The position numbers and the translations under genes were made by a program. 64,000 nucleotides of DNA from DASUXY01 sp036377675. Lineage in GTDB: Bacteria; Bacillota; Bacilli; Bacillales; Amphibacillaceae. The stretch is taken from the NCBI GenBank assembly GCA_036377675.1, contig DASUXY010000013.1, positions 46,516-110,515 of the forward strand, in the 5' to 3' direction. The notes below the pieces were generated by a model that saw only the letters and a list, made by a program, of their open reading frames with translations, did no database searches and was not told where the DNA came from. This document shows, piece by piece, positions 35,733-44,930 of this stretch (its first letter is position 1; each line of letters opens with the position of its first letter).

Positions 35733-37088
35733 TTACATAAAATAGTTGAGGAAAATCGTCGCTATTCCGAAATAAATGAATAGTGATAAAATGTCATTAA
35801 TCGTTGTAATAAGTGGCCCTGAGGCGACCGCGGGATCGACGTTAAATTTGTATAGAAGGAGCGGAATAATTGTGCCAGCGAGTGTTCCAATGATGAGTGT
35901 TAGGACTAGAGACATCCCGACTACGAGTCCTAACATCGGGTCTCCACGCCAAACGTAAGCAATGATTGTTATGAGGATTCCACATGTGATTCCAATAATT
36001 ATTCCTACCTGCAATTCGCGCCATAAAATCTTCAATGCTTTTTTCCCATTTAAATCCTCTGAAACTAAACCTCTAACGACGACAGCAAGTGATTGAGTGC
36101 CTGTATTACCGGTCATCCCTGCAATCATTGGCATGAAAAAAGCTAACGCGACGACTTGCTGTAATGTATCCTCAAATCGACTAATGATACTACCAGAAAC
36201 GATTCCAATGAATAACAACAAAATTAACCATGGAAGTCTACGGTAAGCAGCTATGAACGGTTTCGTTCGGAAATCAATCGCTTTACCAGTGGCAGACAAC
36301 TTTCCGATGTCTTCGTCTGCTTCTTGAATGATGACATCTAAAATATCATCAACCGTAATTACACCTACTAATGTTTCGTCATCAGCCACAATCGGTAGCG
36401 AAACAAAATTGTAACGGCTAATGAGTTTAGCGACCTCTTCTTGGTCGGTATGGACGTTCGCTTTTACGACGCGTTTGTACATAATATGTTCGATTGTATC
36501 GTCTAATCCTGCTAAGAGTAAATCTTTATAAGATACAACACCGACAAGTTTTTTTTGTTCATCAATCACGTACAGATAATTCAAATATTCAGCGAGTTCG
36601 GCGAAGTCTTTCAGTTTATCAACAGCTTTTCGAACAGTGTAATGTTTCGGAATCCATACATAACGGTTATTCATAATCCGCCCAGCTGTTTCAGGGGGAT
36701 ATTTCATAATGTGTTGGACAACTTGTGACTCTGTCCGCTTCATGTTCGAGATTAACTCTTCTATTTTTTCCCGATCTAAATTAGTTAATAATAGAGCAAG
36801 GTTATCATTTTCCATCAAATCAAACACTTTTGTTGACTTTTCAATACCTAATGTATGGATGACATCGAGTTGTTCTTCTTGATTTAATTCTTGGATTAGT
36901 TGAGTGAGCTGTAGCAGCGTTAAGTACAGCAAAAATTTAGGGCGATGTTTGTTTGGTAAATGATGATATTGTTGAGCGATATCATACGGATGTAATTCAT
37001 CGATTATTTGCTGGAAATCACTTTTTCTTCCTTCTTTAAGAAGTTGGATCATTGTTGTTGTTAATTCATCAATCGTTGAGTTACGCAC
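35733..37088 (-). CDS. mgtE: Magnesium transporter/channel MgtE
   Basis: MgtE is a homodimeric Mg2+ channel gated by its cytosolic domain. Order: MgtE N-domain (about residues 15-125), two CBS motifs (about 130-255, TAGRIMNNRYVWIPKHYTV onward), a connecting helix, and five membrane spans containing the conserved pore segment PMIAGMTGNTGTQS. The GTG at 37088 has AGAGGTG upstream and gives 451 residues, exactly the B. subtilis length; the frame is open 28 codons further, but that part is unlike the family. No magnesium riboswitch was identified upstream. Confidence 0.93.
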   Translation of the reverse strand: MRNSTIDELTTTMIQLLKEGRKSDFQQIIDELHPYDIAQQYHHLPNKHRPKFLLYLTLLQLTQLIQELNQEEQLDVIHTLGIEKSTKVFDLMENDNLALLLTNLDREKIEELISNMKRTESQVVQHIMKYPPETAGRIMNNRYVWIPKHYTVRKAVDKLKDFAELAEYLNYLYVIDEQKKLVGVVSYKDLLLAGLDDTIEHIMYKRVVKANVHTDQEEVAKLISRYNFVSLPIVADDETLVGVITVDDILDVIIQEADEDIGKLSATGKAIDFRTKPFIAAYRRLPWLILLLFIGIVSGSIISRFEDTLQQVVALAFFMPMIAGMTGNTGTQSLAVVVRGLVSEDLNGKKALKILWRELQVGIIIGITCGILITIIAYVWRGDPMLGLVVGMSLVLTLIIGTLAGTIIPLLLYKFNVDPAVASGPLITTINDILSLFIYFGIATIFLNYFM

Positions 37089-37317
37089 TAAAAGCACCTC
37101 TTTTACGAACATACATATCAATAGTTTCCCTAATGTTGATATAAATATGAGGGAAAATATAAAATGAATCACTTTTGCGTACGTTCATAGGTTCGGTGAA
37201 TGTTAAAGAGTGAATTCATTCATTTAACACATCAAATAGAAAGCGGGAAAGCTGCACAACATTTGTGCGGTTTTTGGTCAATTGCTCAACGATTGTTTCG
37301 GCATTACTTTGGACACT

Positions 37318-37965
37318 TCACCAAATGATCATTTTGTTGTTTTCAAACATACTTAAGCTATGTGCCATAGAAAATTGGGCGGCGTAATATATCAACACGA
37401 TAAGTGGTTCGACGAGTTGAATGGGTGCAATGAATAGATTCCATGCTGATATAGAACTTGCAATCATCCATAATGAACTACTCATCATAGCCCATATATT
37501 TCCAGACATGATTGTAGCATAGGACATTATAAACAGAGCGATTGTATAAAGGAAGAGTATAACGATAGATGAATGACTTTGATTGTGGGGGAGCTGTAAC
37601 AATACATAGCCAATAATAAGTCCATAGACGATCAGCGGGAAAGTGATGATGAAGCGTTTTGTTGTCCATTTCCATTTCGTAATCAACCCAGCGGTAAAAA
37701 ATAAATGCCCAAGTAAAAATGTTAGCAGTGCGATTGCTGGCAGGTGAGAGGTGGCATTTCCAACCATTCCGAAAAGAAGCCCGATCGGAATGAACGAATG
37801 AATGGATGATTTTTTATAAGGTAATTTCCTGAAGGAATATATAACGATAAGGAGCATGGGAATTAGTTTAAAGAGCATATTTAAAAAGAACGGTTCCGGT
37901 GGCACAATGAATATATAAACAATCCCCATCGTGAAAATGAGAATGGGTAAGCGATATAGAACCAA
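37318..37965 (-). CDS. YhhN-family membrane protein (lysoplasmalogenase-like)
   Basis: The 215-residue protein is almost entirely membrane-embedded with about eight spans. It fits the YhhN/TMEM86 family, some members of which hydrolyse the vinyl-ether bond of lysoplasmalogens; here the match is by length and pattern (FGMVGNATSHLPAIALLTFL, GHLFFTAGLITK). The start is TTG at 37965, ten bases after GAGGAG. It is isolated between mgtE and the CoA-transferase gene. The biochemical role in this host is uncertain. Confidence 0.65.
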   Translation of the reverse strand: MVLYRLPILIFTMGIVYIFIVPPEPFFLNMLFKLIPMLLIVIYSFRKLPYKKSSIHSFIPIGLLFGMVGNATSHLPAIALLTFLLGHLFFTAGLITKWKWTTKRFIITFPLIVYGLIIGYVLLQLPHNQSHSSIVILFLYTIALFIMSYATIMSGNIWAMMSSSLWMIASSISAWNLFIAPIQLVEPLIVLIYYAAQFSMAHSLSMFENNKMIIW

Positions 37966-38252
37966 ATGACATCACTCCTCTTTGGGGTAATGACAGCATC
38001 ATAGCATAATTATTTTACTTCATACAACGATTTTCGTAACAATCGTGCGAAGTGCTAAAAATGGTTTCTTGATCATTTTAGCTAGAAGACTCATAGGAAA
38101 ATAACGACAACATGTGACAGATTCCAAAAAATTATGTAATCTATAAGTAGGTGCAAACGATAGGCATATATGCTGCCAAACATTTACAGAGCAGACAATA
38201 TCCTTCATTTCGTTATCATTCGTTCAAGGGAATACTTAAGGGGGTATAATCT

Positions 38253-39563
38253 ATGAATGTGCAACAATTATATCGTGAAAAGAATGTGCAACAATTATAT
38301 CGCGAAAAGTTACAGTCACCGGAGAAAGCGGTTGCTAGTATCGAAGCAAAGGAAGATATTATCACTCCGATTCTTGCAGGAGCACCACATACGCTAATGA
38401 AAGCATTAGAAACACACGATGGTTTAGAAGGAAACCGTCTCTATCAAATGTTTTTAACTCGTGAACTCGTAAATATGGCACCAGAAAAATTGAAAATTAT
38501 TAGTATGTTTATGGGCGCATATGAGCGAAAAGCTTTTAAGCAAGGGAAAATTGATTTGTTACCGAATCATTTTTCGGATACGGCAAAATTGCTCGAACAA
38601 TTTACGGACAATCGGGTAATTATGGCAACGGTTTCACCGATGGATGAAAGCGGTTATTTCTCAATGGGAACAAATTGTGATAATACAGCGGGTCTCATTC
38701 CAAAGGCGAAGCGTGTGTTACTCGAGGTTAATGAACATATGCCGCGTACATACGGTGAAAATCAAATTCATATTTCTGAAGTCGATTGCTTAATTGAAAA
38801 TAATGAGCCTATTCCACAAGCACCGTCACCACAACCGTCGGAAAAGGATCGCATAATCGGTCAGCACGTAGCGAGTCTTATTCAAGACGGTGACTCGATT
38901 CAGGTCGGGTTTGGATCGATACCTGGTGCAGTCATTGACCAATTAAAATCGTATAAAAATTTGACGATTCATACGGAAATGATTCCCGAGGGAGTTGTCG
39001 ATTTATACGAAGCTGGAGCAGTAACGAATGAAAATAACCCATTTAAAAAAGGAAAGCTAACGGCGACATTTGCTTTCGGTTCACAGAGGCTCTATGATTT
39101 CCTTCATGAGAATGAAGATGTGTACATGTTACCTGTCGATCAAACGAATGATGTACGCAAATTAGGGGAAGTTGACAATTTAGTCGCTATTAATGCTGGA
39201 GTAGAAATTGATTTTCTTGGCCAAGTGAATTCAGAAATGGTCGGGGACATGTATTGGTCATCTTCTGGAGGACAAGGAGAGTTTTTCCTCGCGTCTCATT
39301 TATCAGATGGTGGAAGAGGAATTTTATGTTTAGAATCGACGACTAAAAATGATACGATTTCTAAAATCGTGCCAAAACTAGAGGCTGGAACCCCTGTGAC
39401 GACTTCGAAAAATGATATTGATTATGTAGTCACTGAATATGGGATTGCGAGGTTACGTGGTAAGACGATCCGCGAGCGAACAAAGGAATTAATTCGCATC
39501 GCTCATCCGAAATTCAGAGATGAATTGACTTTTGAAGCGAAAAAGATGGGTTATTTACTATAA
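38253..39563 (+). CDS. Acetyl-CoA hydrolase/transferase family protein (4-hydroxybutyrate CoA-transferase-like)
   Basis: The protein has the two-domain class I CoA-transferase fold: N-domain with LTRELVNMAPEKLKI and VSPMDESGYFSMGTNCDNTA, C-domain with QVGFGSIPGAV and SSGGQGEF. A conserved Glu for the acyl-CoA intermediate is probably in HTEMIPEGVVDLY. The 436-residue length is typical. Bases 38256-38309 are a 27-base direct duplication (NVQQLYREK twice), lengthening the N-terminus by nine residues. AAGGGGG lies upstream of the ATG. Whether it uses acetate, succinate or hydroxybutyrate cannot be told. Confidence 0.82.
   Translation: MNVQQLYREKNVQQLYREKLQSPEKAVASIEAKEDIITPILAGAPHTLMKALETHDGLEGNRLYQMFLTRELVNMAPEKLKIISMFMGAYERKAFKQGKIDLLPNHFSDTAKLLEQFTDNRVIMATVSPMDESGYFSMGTNCDNTAGLIPKAKRVLLEVNEHMPRTYGENQIHISEVDCLIENNEPIPQAPSPQPSEKDRIIGQHVASLIQDGDSIQVGFGSIPGAVIDQLKSYKNLTIHTEMIPEGVVDLYEAGAVTNENNPFKKGKLTATFAFGSQRLYDFLHENEDVYMLPVDQTNDVRKLGEVDNLVAINAGVEIDFLGQVNSEMVGDMYWSSSGGQGEFFLASHLSDGGRGILCLESTTKNDTISKIVPKLEAGTPVTTSKNDIDYVVTEYGIARLRGKTIRERTKELIRIAHPKFRDELTFEAKKMGYLL
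38256..38309 (+). repeat. Tandem 27-base duplication at the start of the CoA-transferase gene
   Basis: Copy 1 (38256-38282) and copy 2 (38283-38309) differ at one base (CGT/CGC, both Arg). The repeat keeps the frame and inserts nine codons immediately after ATG. Confidence 0.95.
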
Positions 39564-40073
39564 TTTCTAAGAAATAAATCCATTTTTCAGTATGTTTGCT
39601 ATGTTACTATAAATCTGTTAAACAATTGCTATTTTGTAAACGCTTGATTGGATGATTTATACACGTTCTTAGAGGCGCTTTTAAAAGCTCTAAAATATTA
39701 ATCGATTGAGTTTTTCATGTTCCGAAAGCCTTCTAGTAAACAAAAAGATCGTTCAATAGATTTTTTTAATGAGCATGTATCATAAACGTCTGTGTCGTTA
39801 AATGTCTGCCATATCGTTACACCGGCTTTTTACAGAAAACAGTACAAGCTGGCAGAAAAAACCAGGTATCATCAGATGCTTGGTCTTTTTTGTGTAAGAA
39901 CTGTGATTCGTTTCATGAAACCTTGTATGAGGGAAGGAGGTGCTAGTCATCGAACGATGTTTCGGATGAAAGAGTTTAAACTGCTTGTTCGTACAGTAGC
40001 AAATGACAGATGATTCCGTTACTTTATATATGTGATCGATAAAATAGAGGCTTATAAAGGAGGAAGAACACGA
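39564..40073. other. Intergenic region before the macro-domain gene
   Basis: There is no gene. A near-symmetrical hairpin with AAAAAACCAGGTATC and GATGCTTGGTCTTTTTT (39855-39891) looks like a terminator but has no obvious gene in front of it. The rest is AT-rich; the CoA-transferase terminator was not identified. Confidence 0.45.
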
Positions 40074-40628
40074 ATGCACGTTGAAATAAATGGAAACGTC
40101 CTTAAACTGATGACAGGTGATTTAACGAAACAAGCGACAGCAGCCATTGTAAATGCTGCAAATGGTACCCTTTTAGGCGGCGGCGGTGTTGATGGTGCAA
40201 TCCATAAAGCGGCTGGTAAACAATTGGTTGAAGAGTGTAAATACATCCGTAAGTATCAACTGAACGGTGATTATTTGCCGGCAGGCGAAGCGGTCGTGAC
40301 GAGTGGGTACGATTTACCCGCACAATACGTCATCCATACAGTAGGTCCTGTGTGGAAAGAAAATAAGGAGAAAGCCGATGAACTGCTTTCTAATTGTTAT
40401 CGAAACTCTTTGCAATTAGCGATGGACATTGGAGCGAAGAGTATTTCTTTTCCATCGATCTCTACGGGCGCTTATCGTTTCCCGATTGATCGCGCCGCAG
40501 GAATAGCTTTGACAACGATCATTGACTTTTTAAAAAAGAACGATTTTGGCACTGTTGTAATGACTCTGTTTTCTTCATCTGATTATGAAGCGTATGAAGT
40601 AGCGCTCAAACATCTTCAATCACAATAA
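40074..40628 (+). CDS. Macro-domain protein (O-acetyl-ADP-ribose deacetylase-like)
   Basis: Macro domains bind ADP-ribose and often remove acetyl or ADP-ribosyl groups. The ligand-binding signatures are NAAN (residues 27-30), GGGGVDGAIH (35-44) and SISTGAYRFP (near 124-133), with conserved Asp40 and Asn27 as in the MacroD/YmdB class. The 184-residue length is normal for a stand-alone domain. The ATG at 40074 follows AAAGGAGGAA; upstream codons lack a site. Two genes later stands a CBS-HEPN fusion and then a Nudix hydrolase, hinting at a nucleotide/ADP-ribose theme. Confidence 0.88.
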   Translation: MHVEINGNVLKLMTGDLTKQATAAIVNAANGTLLGGGGVDGAIHKAAGKQLVEECKYIRKYQLNGDYLPAGEAVVTSGYDLPAQYVIHTVGPVWKENKEKADELLSNCYRNSLQLAMDIGAKSISFPSISTGAYRFPIDRAAGIALTTIIDFLKKNDFGTVVMTLFSSSDYEAYEVALKHLQSQ

Positions 40629-40707
40629 AAATGTCTACGTATTTGGTCCGCTTCGCAATCACCTATTTGAAAATTGTTAAGAGTTCGTGTGACACATGTA
40701 ATCGCTC

Positions 40708-40740
40708 AAAACTCCACAGCCATACGCTGTGGAGTTTTAT
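40708..40740 (+). terminator. Terminator of the macro-domain gene
   Basis: AAAACTCCACAGC (40708-40720) pairs exactly with GCTGTGGAGTTTT (40726-40738) with a five-base loop. Confidence 0.9.
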
Positions 40741-40776
40741 CACCAACGATCAACTACTACTAAAGAGTTATAAAAC

Positions 40777-41043
40777 GTGAAGATTTCGTGCAATCGTTGT
40801 AAGCTTCTCGTAATATGTGTAAAATATACCTTTGTTTTTACATATATTCCTCATGAGGCATTAATCGAATTATTCGCCGGTCTCTTCGTCATGTTAGCTT
40901 TTATGGATGCTGGTCTTATTAATATTTTCGGAGTGGCCTTAATTGCCCTTGTTTCTGGATTATTATATAAAAATGGTGTCAATTACGGTGTATTGTTTAT
41001 GATTTTGTACGCCGCCCCTTGGTTACTCGTGAAGTTAAGTTAG
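40777..41043 (+). CDS. Possible small membrane protein
   Basis: The frame encodes 88 residues, of which the last 60 form two or three hydrophobic spans (ALIELFAGLFVMLAFMDAGL, then GVALIALVSGLLY). The first 25 residues, with two Cys, have a different look, so the true start could be further in. The GTG has AAAGAG some ten bases upstream. It sits between the macro-domain terminator and the CBS-HEPN gene. No family was recognised. Confidence 0.4.
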   Translation: MKISCNRCKLLVICVKYTFVFTYIPHEALIELFAGLFVMLAFMDAGLINIFGVALIALVSGLLYKNGVNYGVLFMILYAAPWLLVKLS

Positions 41044-41148
41044 CGTATGAACGATCCGCTTATAAGAGACAAACGACCATTGAAGCTTGTTGGAAAAGGA
41101 ATTATGATAGAAGATAGATCATTAACAATGTAAAGGGCGGTAAAACGA

Positions 41149-41970
41149 ATGTATCACAGTCCATCCTTAACTCCACATCAAAATCTTCGTTCATTATTCG
41201 AACGTGATATTCATGTAACGCACATTTCTGAAGTGTTGCGAACGTGTCATGTGAATGACAATACGACTGTGGCGAAGCGAATGATAAAGACATATGATTT
41301 CGATTGTTTAGGTGTGGAAGATGACGGAAGAGTTGTCGGCTATATCGACAAAGCTAATCTTGGCCAAGGAACGTGCTACGATTATATGAAGTTATTCAAG
41401 GCAAAAGACATTGTTTCGGAAACGACTTCACTCATGCAAACATTGTATCTGTTTAAGCAAACGAATCGTCTATTCATCCTCGAAGGTAATCAGATTCGGA
41501 AGTTAGTCACAACAGCCGATTTACAAAAAACACCTGTTCAACTGTTTCTATTCGGGCTTGTATCCTTGGTCGAAATGTATATGTTGCAAATGATAAAAAT
41601 ATATTTACCAAACGATATGTGGAAACCGTATGTGAAGGAGGCGCGAATTGCCTATGCTGAAGCAATTTTCCAACAGCGTAAGGAGCAAAATGAAGCCATC
41701 GAATTAAGCGATTGTCTGCAATGGTGTGATAAGCGTGATATCGTGATTCATGATGAGCGTCTTTTTAAACGATTACAGTTTCCATCAAAAAATAAAGCCC
41801 ATACATTTTTAGGGCGACTCGAACGGCTGCGTAATCAGTTAGCCCATGCGCAACCGTTTATGGGGAAATTTTCAACGAAGGAAATCATTGCTTTAGTAGA
41901 ACAGACAGAACGTTTCTTAAGTATTTGTGAAGAGGTGCTCGTAGATGATGTAAGGATTGATGAGTTCTAA
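41149..41970 (+). CDS. CBS-pair protein with a C-terminal HEPN-like domain
   Basis: Residues 15-125 read as two CBS-like motifs (HVNDNTTVAKRMIKTYDFDC and GVEDDGRVVGYIDKANL, then a second weaker half with RLFILEGNQIRKLVTTADL). Residues 130-265 are helical and contain R228-N-Q-L-A-H233, the R-x4-6-H signature of HEPN ribonucleases. CBS pairs bind adenosine nucleotides, so a nucleotide-gated RNase is a reasonable inference, not proven. The ATG follows AAAGGGCGG. A Nudix hydrolase begins 42 bases downstream, likely one operon. I recognise no named system with this layout. Confidence 0.6.
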   Translation: MYHSPSLTPHQNLRSLFERDIHVTHISEVLRTCHVNDNTTVAKRMIKTYDFDCLGVEDDGRVVGYIDKANLGQGTCYDYMKLFKAKDIVSETTSLMQTLYLFKQTNRLFILEGNQIRKLVTTADLQKTPVQLFLFGLVSLVEMYMLQMIKIYLPNDMWKPYVKEARIAYAEAIFQQRKEQNEAIELSDCLQWCDKRDIVIHDERLFKRLQFPSKNKAHTFLGRLERLRNQLAHAQPFMGKFSTKEIIALVEQTERFLSICEEVLVDDVRIDEF

Positions 41971-42011
41971 AGGTATATAACTCAATTGTAAACGATTAAA
42001 AGGAGAGTAAA

Positions 42012-42404
42012 ATGATACGTGTCGTCGCAGCTGTCATCGTTAAAAATAATAAAATTTTATGTGCTCAAAGAGGTCCCGGAAAGTCTCTCCCTTATAAATG
42101 GGAATTTCCAGGTGGCAAAGTGGAAGCAAATGAGTCACCAAAAGAAGCGCTTTACCGAGAAATTATTGAAGAGCTATCCTGTCGAATTGAGGTCGGTAAA
42201 CGAATCGAACAGATTACATATACATATGACTTTGGTAGGGTTCATTTAACGACCTTTTATTGTACATTAATCGACGAAAACCCTGTCCGAACAGAACATG
42301 CATCGATCAAATGGCTATCCCCGAACGAACTAGCATCTTTAGATTGGGCTTTAGCGGATCTTTCCACAGTGAAGAAAATTGAACAAGATTTTTCCGTTAC
42401 ATGA
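42012..42404 (+). CDS. Nudix hydrolase, MutT/8-oxo-dGTPase type
   Basis: This small Nudix enzyme of 130 residues has a perfect box: G35 x5 E41 x7 R49-E50 x2 E53-E54. The length and WEFPGGKVE start suggest a (deoxy)nucleoside triphosphate pyrophosphohydrolase of the MutT class, cleaving damaged nucleotides such as 8-oxo-dGTP, although Nudix substrates are hard to predict. AAAAGGAGAG precedes the ATG. It follows the CBS-HEPN gene closely and is ended by a terminator, so the two form an operon. Confidence 0.9.
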   Translation: MIRVVAAVIVKNNKILCAQRGPGKSLPYKWEFPGGKVEANESPKEALYREIIEELSCRIEVGKRIEQITYTYDFGRVHLTTFYCTLIDENPVRTEHASIKWLSPNELASLDWALADLSTVKKIEQDFSVT

Positions 42405-42712
42405 ACAGACAAAACTGACTTTATGTTTACAGACAGACTAACTAAAGTCAGTTTTTTTATTTGTTTATTTGTTATTTTACATACTCTTCTTATCTACATC
42501 ATAAACTTTTAGAAAATAAGCATAGTCTTTCCTCGATTGATATATATTAATAAAGATGGACAGTATGACCATTGAAGGAGGTTCATCTATGTGAGCGAAC
42601 GAGTCAAACTTGAATGAGATATGCACACGTTGGAGAAAGTAAAGATGAGCCGTACAAATGGAAACATTCTGTAAAAGTACGATATCAACATCATTGTTCA
42701 GGAGGAATGAAG
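42405..42712. other. Intergenic region before the aconitase
   Basis: After the terminator only AT-rich sequence is seen. The open frame upstream of the aconitase ATG (from 42614) has no ribosome site at its start, while AGGAGGA stands just before the ATG at 42713. Confidence 0.5.
42411..42458 (+). terminator. Terminator of the CBS-HEPN/Nudix operon
   Basis: AAAACTGACTTTA (42411-42423) pairs with TAAAGTCAGTTTT (42442-42454), continued by T residues. Confidence 0.88.
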
Positions 42713-44668
42713 ATGGCACTTAATGTAACGGAGAAACTAATTAAAAATCATCTCGTAACTGGAGAGATGATTCCAGGTACAGAAATTGGCCTGAAAATTG
42801 ATCAGACACTCACTCAAGATGCGACAGGAACAATGGTTATGCTAGAGCTAGAAGCGATGGGGTTAGATGTAGCAAAAACAGAAGCGTCTGCTCAATATGT
42901 GGATCATAACTTAATTCAAGCAGATAGCAAAAACCCTGATGATCATTTGTTTTTGCGTAGTGCAGCCCAGCGATTTGGCTTATATTATAGTCGTCCAGGT
43001 AATGGTGTAAGCCATCCTGTACATATGCAACGACTGGCGAAACCAGGAAAAACGCTACTCGGTTCAGATAGTCATACGTGTGCAAATGGTTGTATGGGTA
43101 TGCTTGCGATGGGAGCGGGTGGAATCGATGTTGCTTTAGCGATTGCTGGTGAACCTTTTTATGTCAAAATGCCAGAAGTATGGGGCATTAAATTAACAGG
43201 TGAACTACAAGATTGGGTCAGTGCGAAGGACATTATTTTAGAACTGCTACGCAGACACGATGTGAAGGGTGGAGTTGGTCGAGTCATTGAATATTACGGA
43301 CCAGGTTTAAAAACGCTTAGTGCCATGGACCGCCACGTTATTGCCAATATGGGAGCAGAACTTGGGGCAACGGGTACGGTCTTCCCGTCCGATGAAGAGA
43401 TTAGACGTTTCTTAAAGGAGCAAAATCGTGAAGAAGATTGGGTTGAATTAAAAGCTGACCAAGGAGCGACTTATGATGTTCACGAAGAAATTAATTTATC
43501 GGAAGTAGTCCCTCTCATAGCGAAACCTTCGAGTCCAGGAAATGTCGTTCCCGTATCTGAAGTTGCTGATACCCCGATTTACCAATCATACATCGGCTCA
43601 TCTGCAAATCCAGGATTTCGCGATTTTGCAATTGCTGCACAAATCGTCGATGGTAAACAGATCGCTGAAGGTGTTTCGTTTGATATTAATCCGACATCAC
43701 GACAAATGTTAACGGACTTAGTCGAGGAAGGACATATCGCTAGCTTGTTACAGTCGGGAGCACGACTCCATCAAGCCGGTTGTAACGGTTGTATCGGTAT
43801 GGGGCAAGCCCCAGCAACTGGTCGAAATAGTTTACGAACGACACCACGTAATTTCCCGGGACGCTCGGGGACGAAAGAAGATAGTGTGTTTTTATGTAGT
43901 CCTGAAACGGCCGCTGCATCTGCATTAACAGGAGTAATTACGGATCCACGAACTCTCGGTGCACGAGCTCCAGAAGTGAAAAGGCCAAAAAATCCAACCA
44001 TTGATGACCGTTTGTTAGAACCTCCTTTACCTGTTCAAGAAGCACGCAAAGTGACGTTACAAAAGGGGCCGAATATCGCATCCATACCAGAAATGGATGA
44101 ACTACCGGATCGGATTGAAGTACCTGTGTTATTAAAAATGGGAGATAATATTTCTACGGATGAAATTCTTGCAGGTGGATCGCGTGTTCTTCCATATCGA
44201 AGTAATTTGCCGGAGATTAGTAAATTCACCTTTGAAATTGTTGACCCGACATACTATAAACGCGCCAAAAAAACCGTAAACAAAGGTGGGCACGCGATCG
44301 TAGCAGGATTTAACTACGGTCAGGGATCGAGTCGTGAACATGCAGCACTCGCACCGAGATATCTCGGATTACGAGTTGCAATTGTAAAAGATTTCGCCCG
44401 GATTCACTGGCAAAACCTCGCTAACTTCGGTATTCTCCCGTTAACGTTTGTGAATGAAGCGGATTATGAAAAACTTGAACAAGGGGATGTCCTGGAATTT
44501 ACGAACGTCCGAAGAAGCGTGAAGGAAGGAAATCGCATAACCGCAAAAGTACAAGGGAAAGATCAAGAAATCGCACTCGAACATGCACTATCCCCAAGAC
44601 AGATTGAAATCGTCCTAATGGGTGGATTAATCAACTGGGTGAGAAACCGTAAAGCTTCGGCGTCGTAA
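42713..44668 (+). CDS. Aconitate hydratase, Aquifex-type
   Basis: This enzyme of the aconitase/LeuC superfamily interconverts citrate and isocitrate using a 4Fe-4S cluster. Cluster cysteines are in DSHTCANGCMG (near residue 121) and in GCNGCIGMGQAPATG (near residue 355); the swivel domain shows NYGQGSSREHAALAPRYLG. At 651 residues it is the short putative Aquifex-type aconitase, not the 900-residue CitB of Bacillus, so it may be a second aconitase or act on a related substrate. The start at 42713 has AGGAGGA upstream. There are no metabolic partners beside it. Confidence 0.85.
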   Translation: MALNVTEKLIKNHLVTGEMIPGTEIGLKIDQTLTQDATGTMVMLELEAMGLDVAKTEASAQYVDHNLIQADSKNPDDHLFLRSAAQRFGLYYSRPGNGVSHPVHMQRLAKPGKTLLGSDSHTCANGCMGMLAMGAGGIDVALAIAGEPFYVKMPEVWGIKLTGELQDWVSAKDIILELLRRHDVKGGVGRVIEYYGPGLKTLSAMDRHVIANMGAELGATGTVFPSDEEIRRFLKEQNREEDWVELKADQGATYDVHEEINLSEVVPLIAKPSSPGNVVPVSEVADTPIYQSYIGSSANPGFRDFAIAAQIVDGKQIAEGVSFDINPTSRQMLTDLVEEGHIASLLQSGARLHQAGCNGCIGMGQAPATGRNSLRTTPRNFPGRSGTKEDSVFLCSPETAAASALTGVITDPRTLGARAPEVKRPKNPTIDDRLLEPPLPVQEARKVTLQKGPNIASIPEMDELPDRIEVPVLLKMGDNISTDEILAGGSRVLPYRSNLPEISKFTFEIVDPTYYKRAKKTVNKGGHAIVAGFNYGQGSSREHAALAPRYLGLRVAIVKDFARIHWQNLANFGILPLTFVNEADYEKLEQGDVLEFTNVRRSVKEGNRITAKVQGKDQEIALEHALSPRQIEIVLMGGLINWVRNRKASAS

Positions 44669-44765
44669 AGGTGAGAACTGTCGATGTAATGATTGTAAAT
44701 GGGGGAAACGTATGATTTTCAGACAATCGTACAACCTAAATATAAAACGTTGTGGAGGGATTGTG

Positions 44766-44930
44766 ATGGTCAGACAACCTGAATGTAAAGCATGCGCTGG
44801 ATCTGGGATGCAAGCGGATGACGAAGGATGGCAGTATAATTGTAGCGTATGTAATGGGACGGGAGTCGTTCAGGAAAATCAATCGACGCGAGTGTTATCT
44901 GTCGATGAAAATAATCGTTTACTTGACTAA
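44766..44930 (+). CDS. Small zinc-finger protein with two CxxCxGxG repeats
   Basis: The 54-residue protein carries CKACAGSG and CSVCNGTG, a DnaJ-like zinc-binding pair. Small proteins of this kind occur in many bacilli (YuiA is one with a similar look), with unknown function. The ATG at 44766 is preceded by GGAGGGAT; the open frame begins 18 codons earlier without such a site. It follows the aconitase gene by 97 bases and is closed by a strong terminator, so it may be co-transcribed with it. Confidence 0.75.
   Translation: MVRQPECKACAGSGMQADDEGWQYNCSVCNGTGVVQENQSTRVLSVDENNRLLD

Noticed and set aside
37089..37317. Possible magnesium riboswitch upstream of mgtE
   Set aside because: The leader is short and no conserved M-box pairing could be recognised.
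39855..39891. Hairpin with T-run before the macro-domain gene, thought of as a riboswitch or T-box terminator
   Set aside because: No conserved T-box or riboswitch sequence precedes it, and there is no gene to which it clearly belongs.
43851..43864. NBS-like word ATTTCCCGGGACGC inside the aconitase gene
   Set aside because: Only 11 of 14 bases fit, and the coding sequence explains the match.
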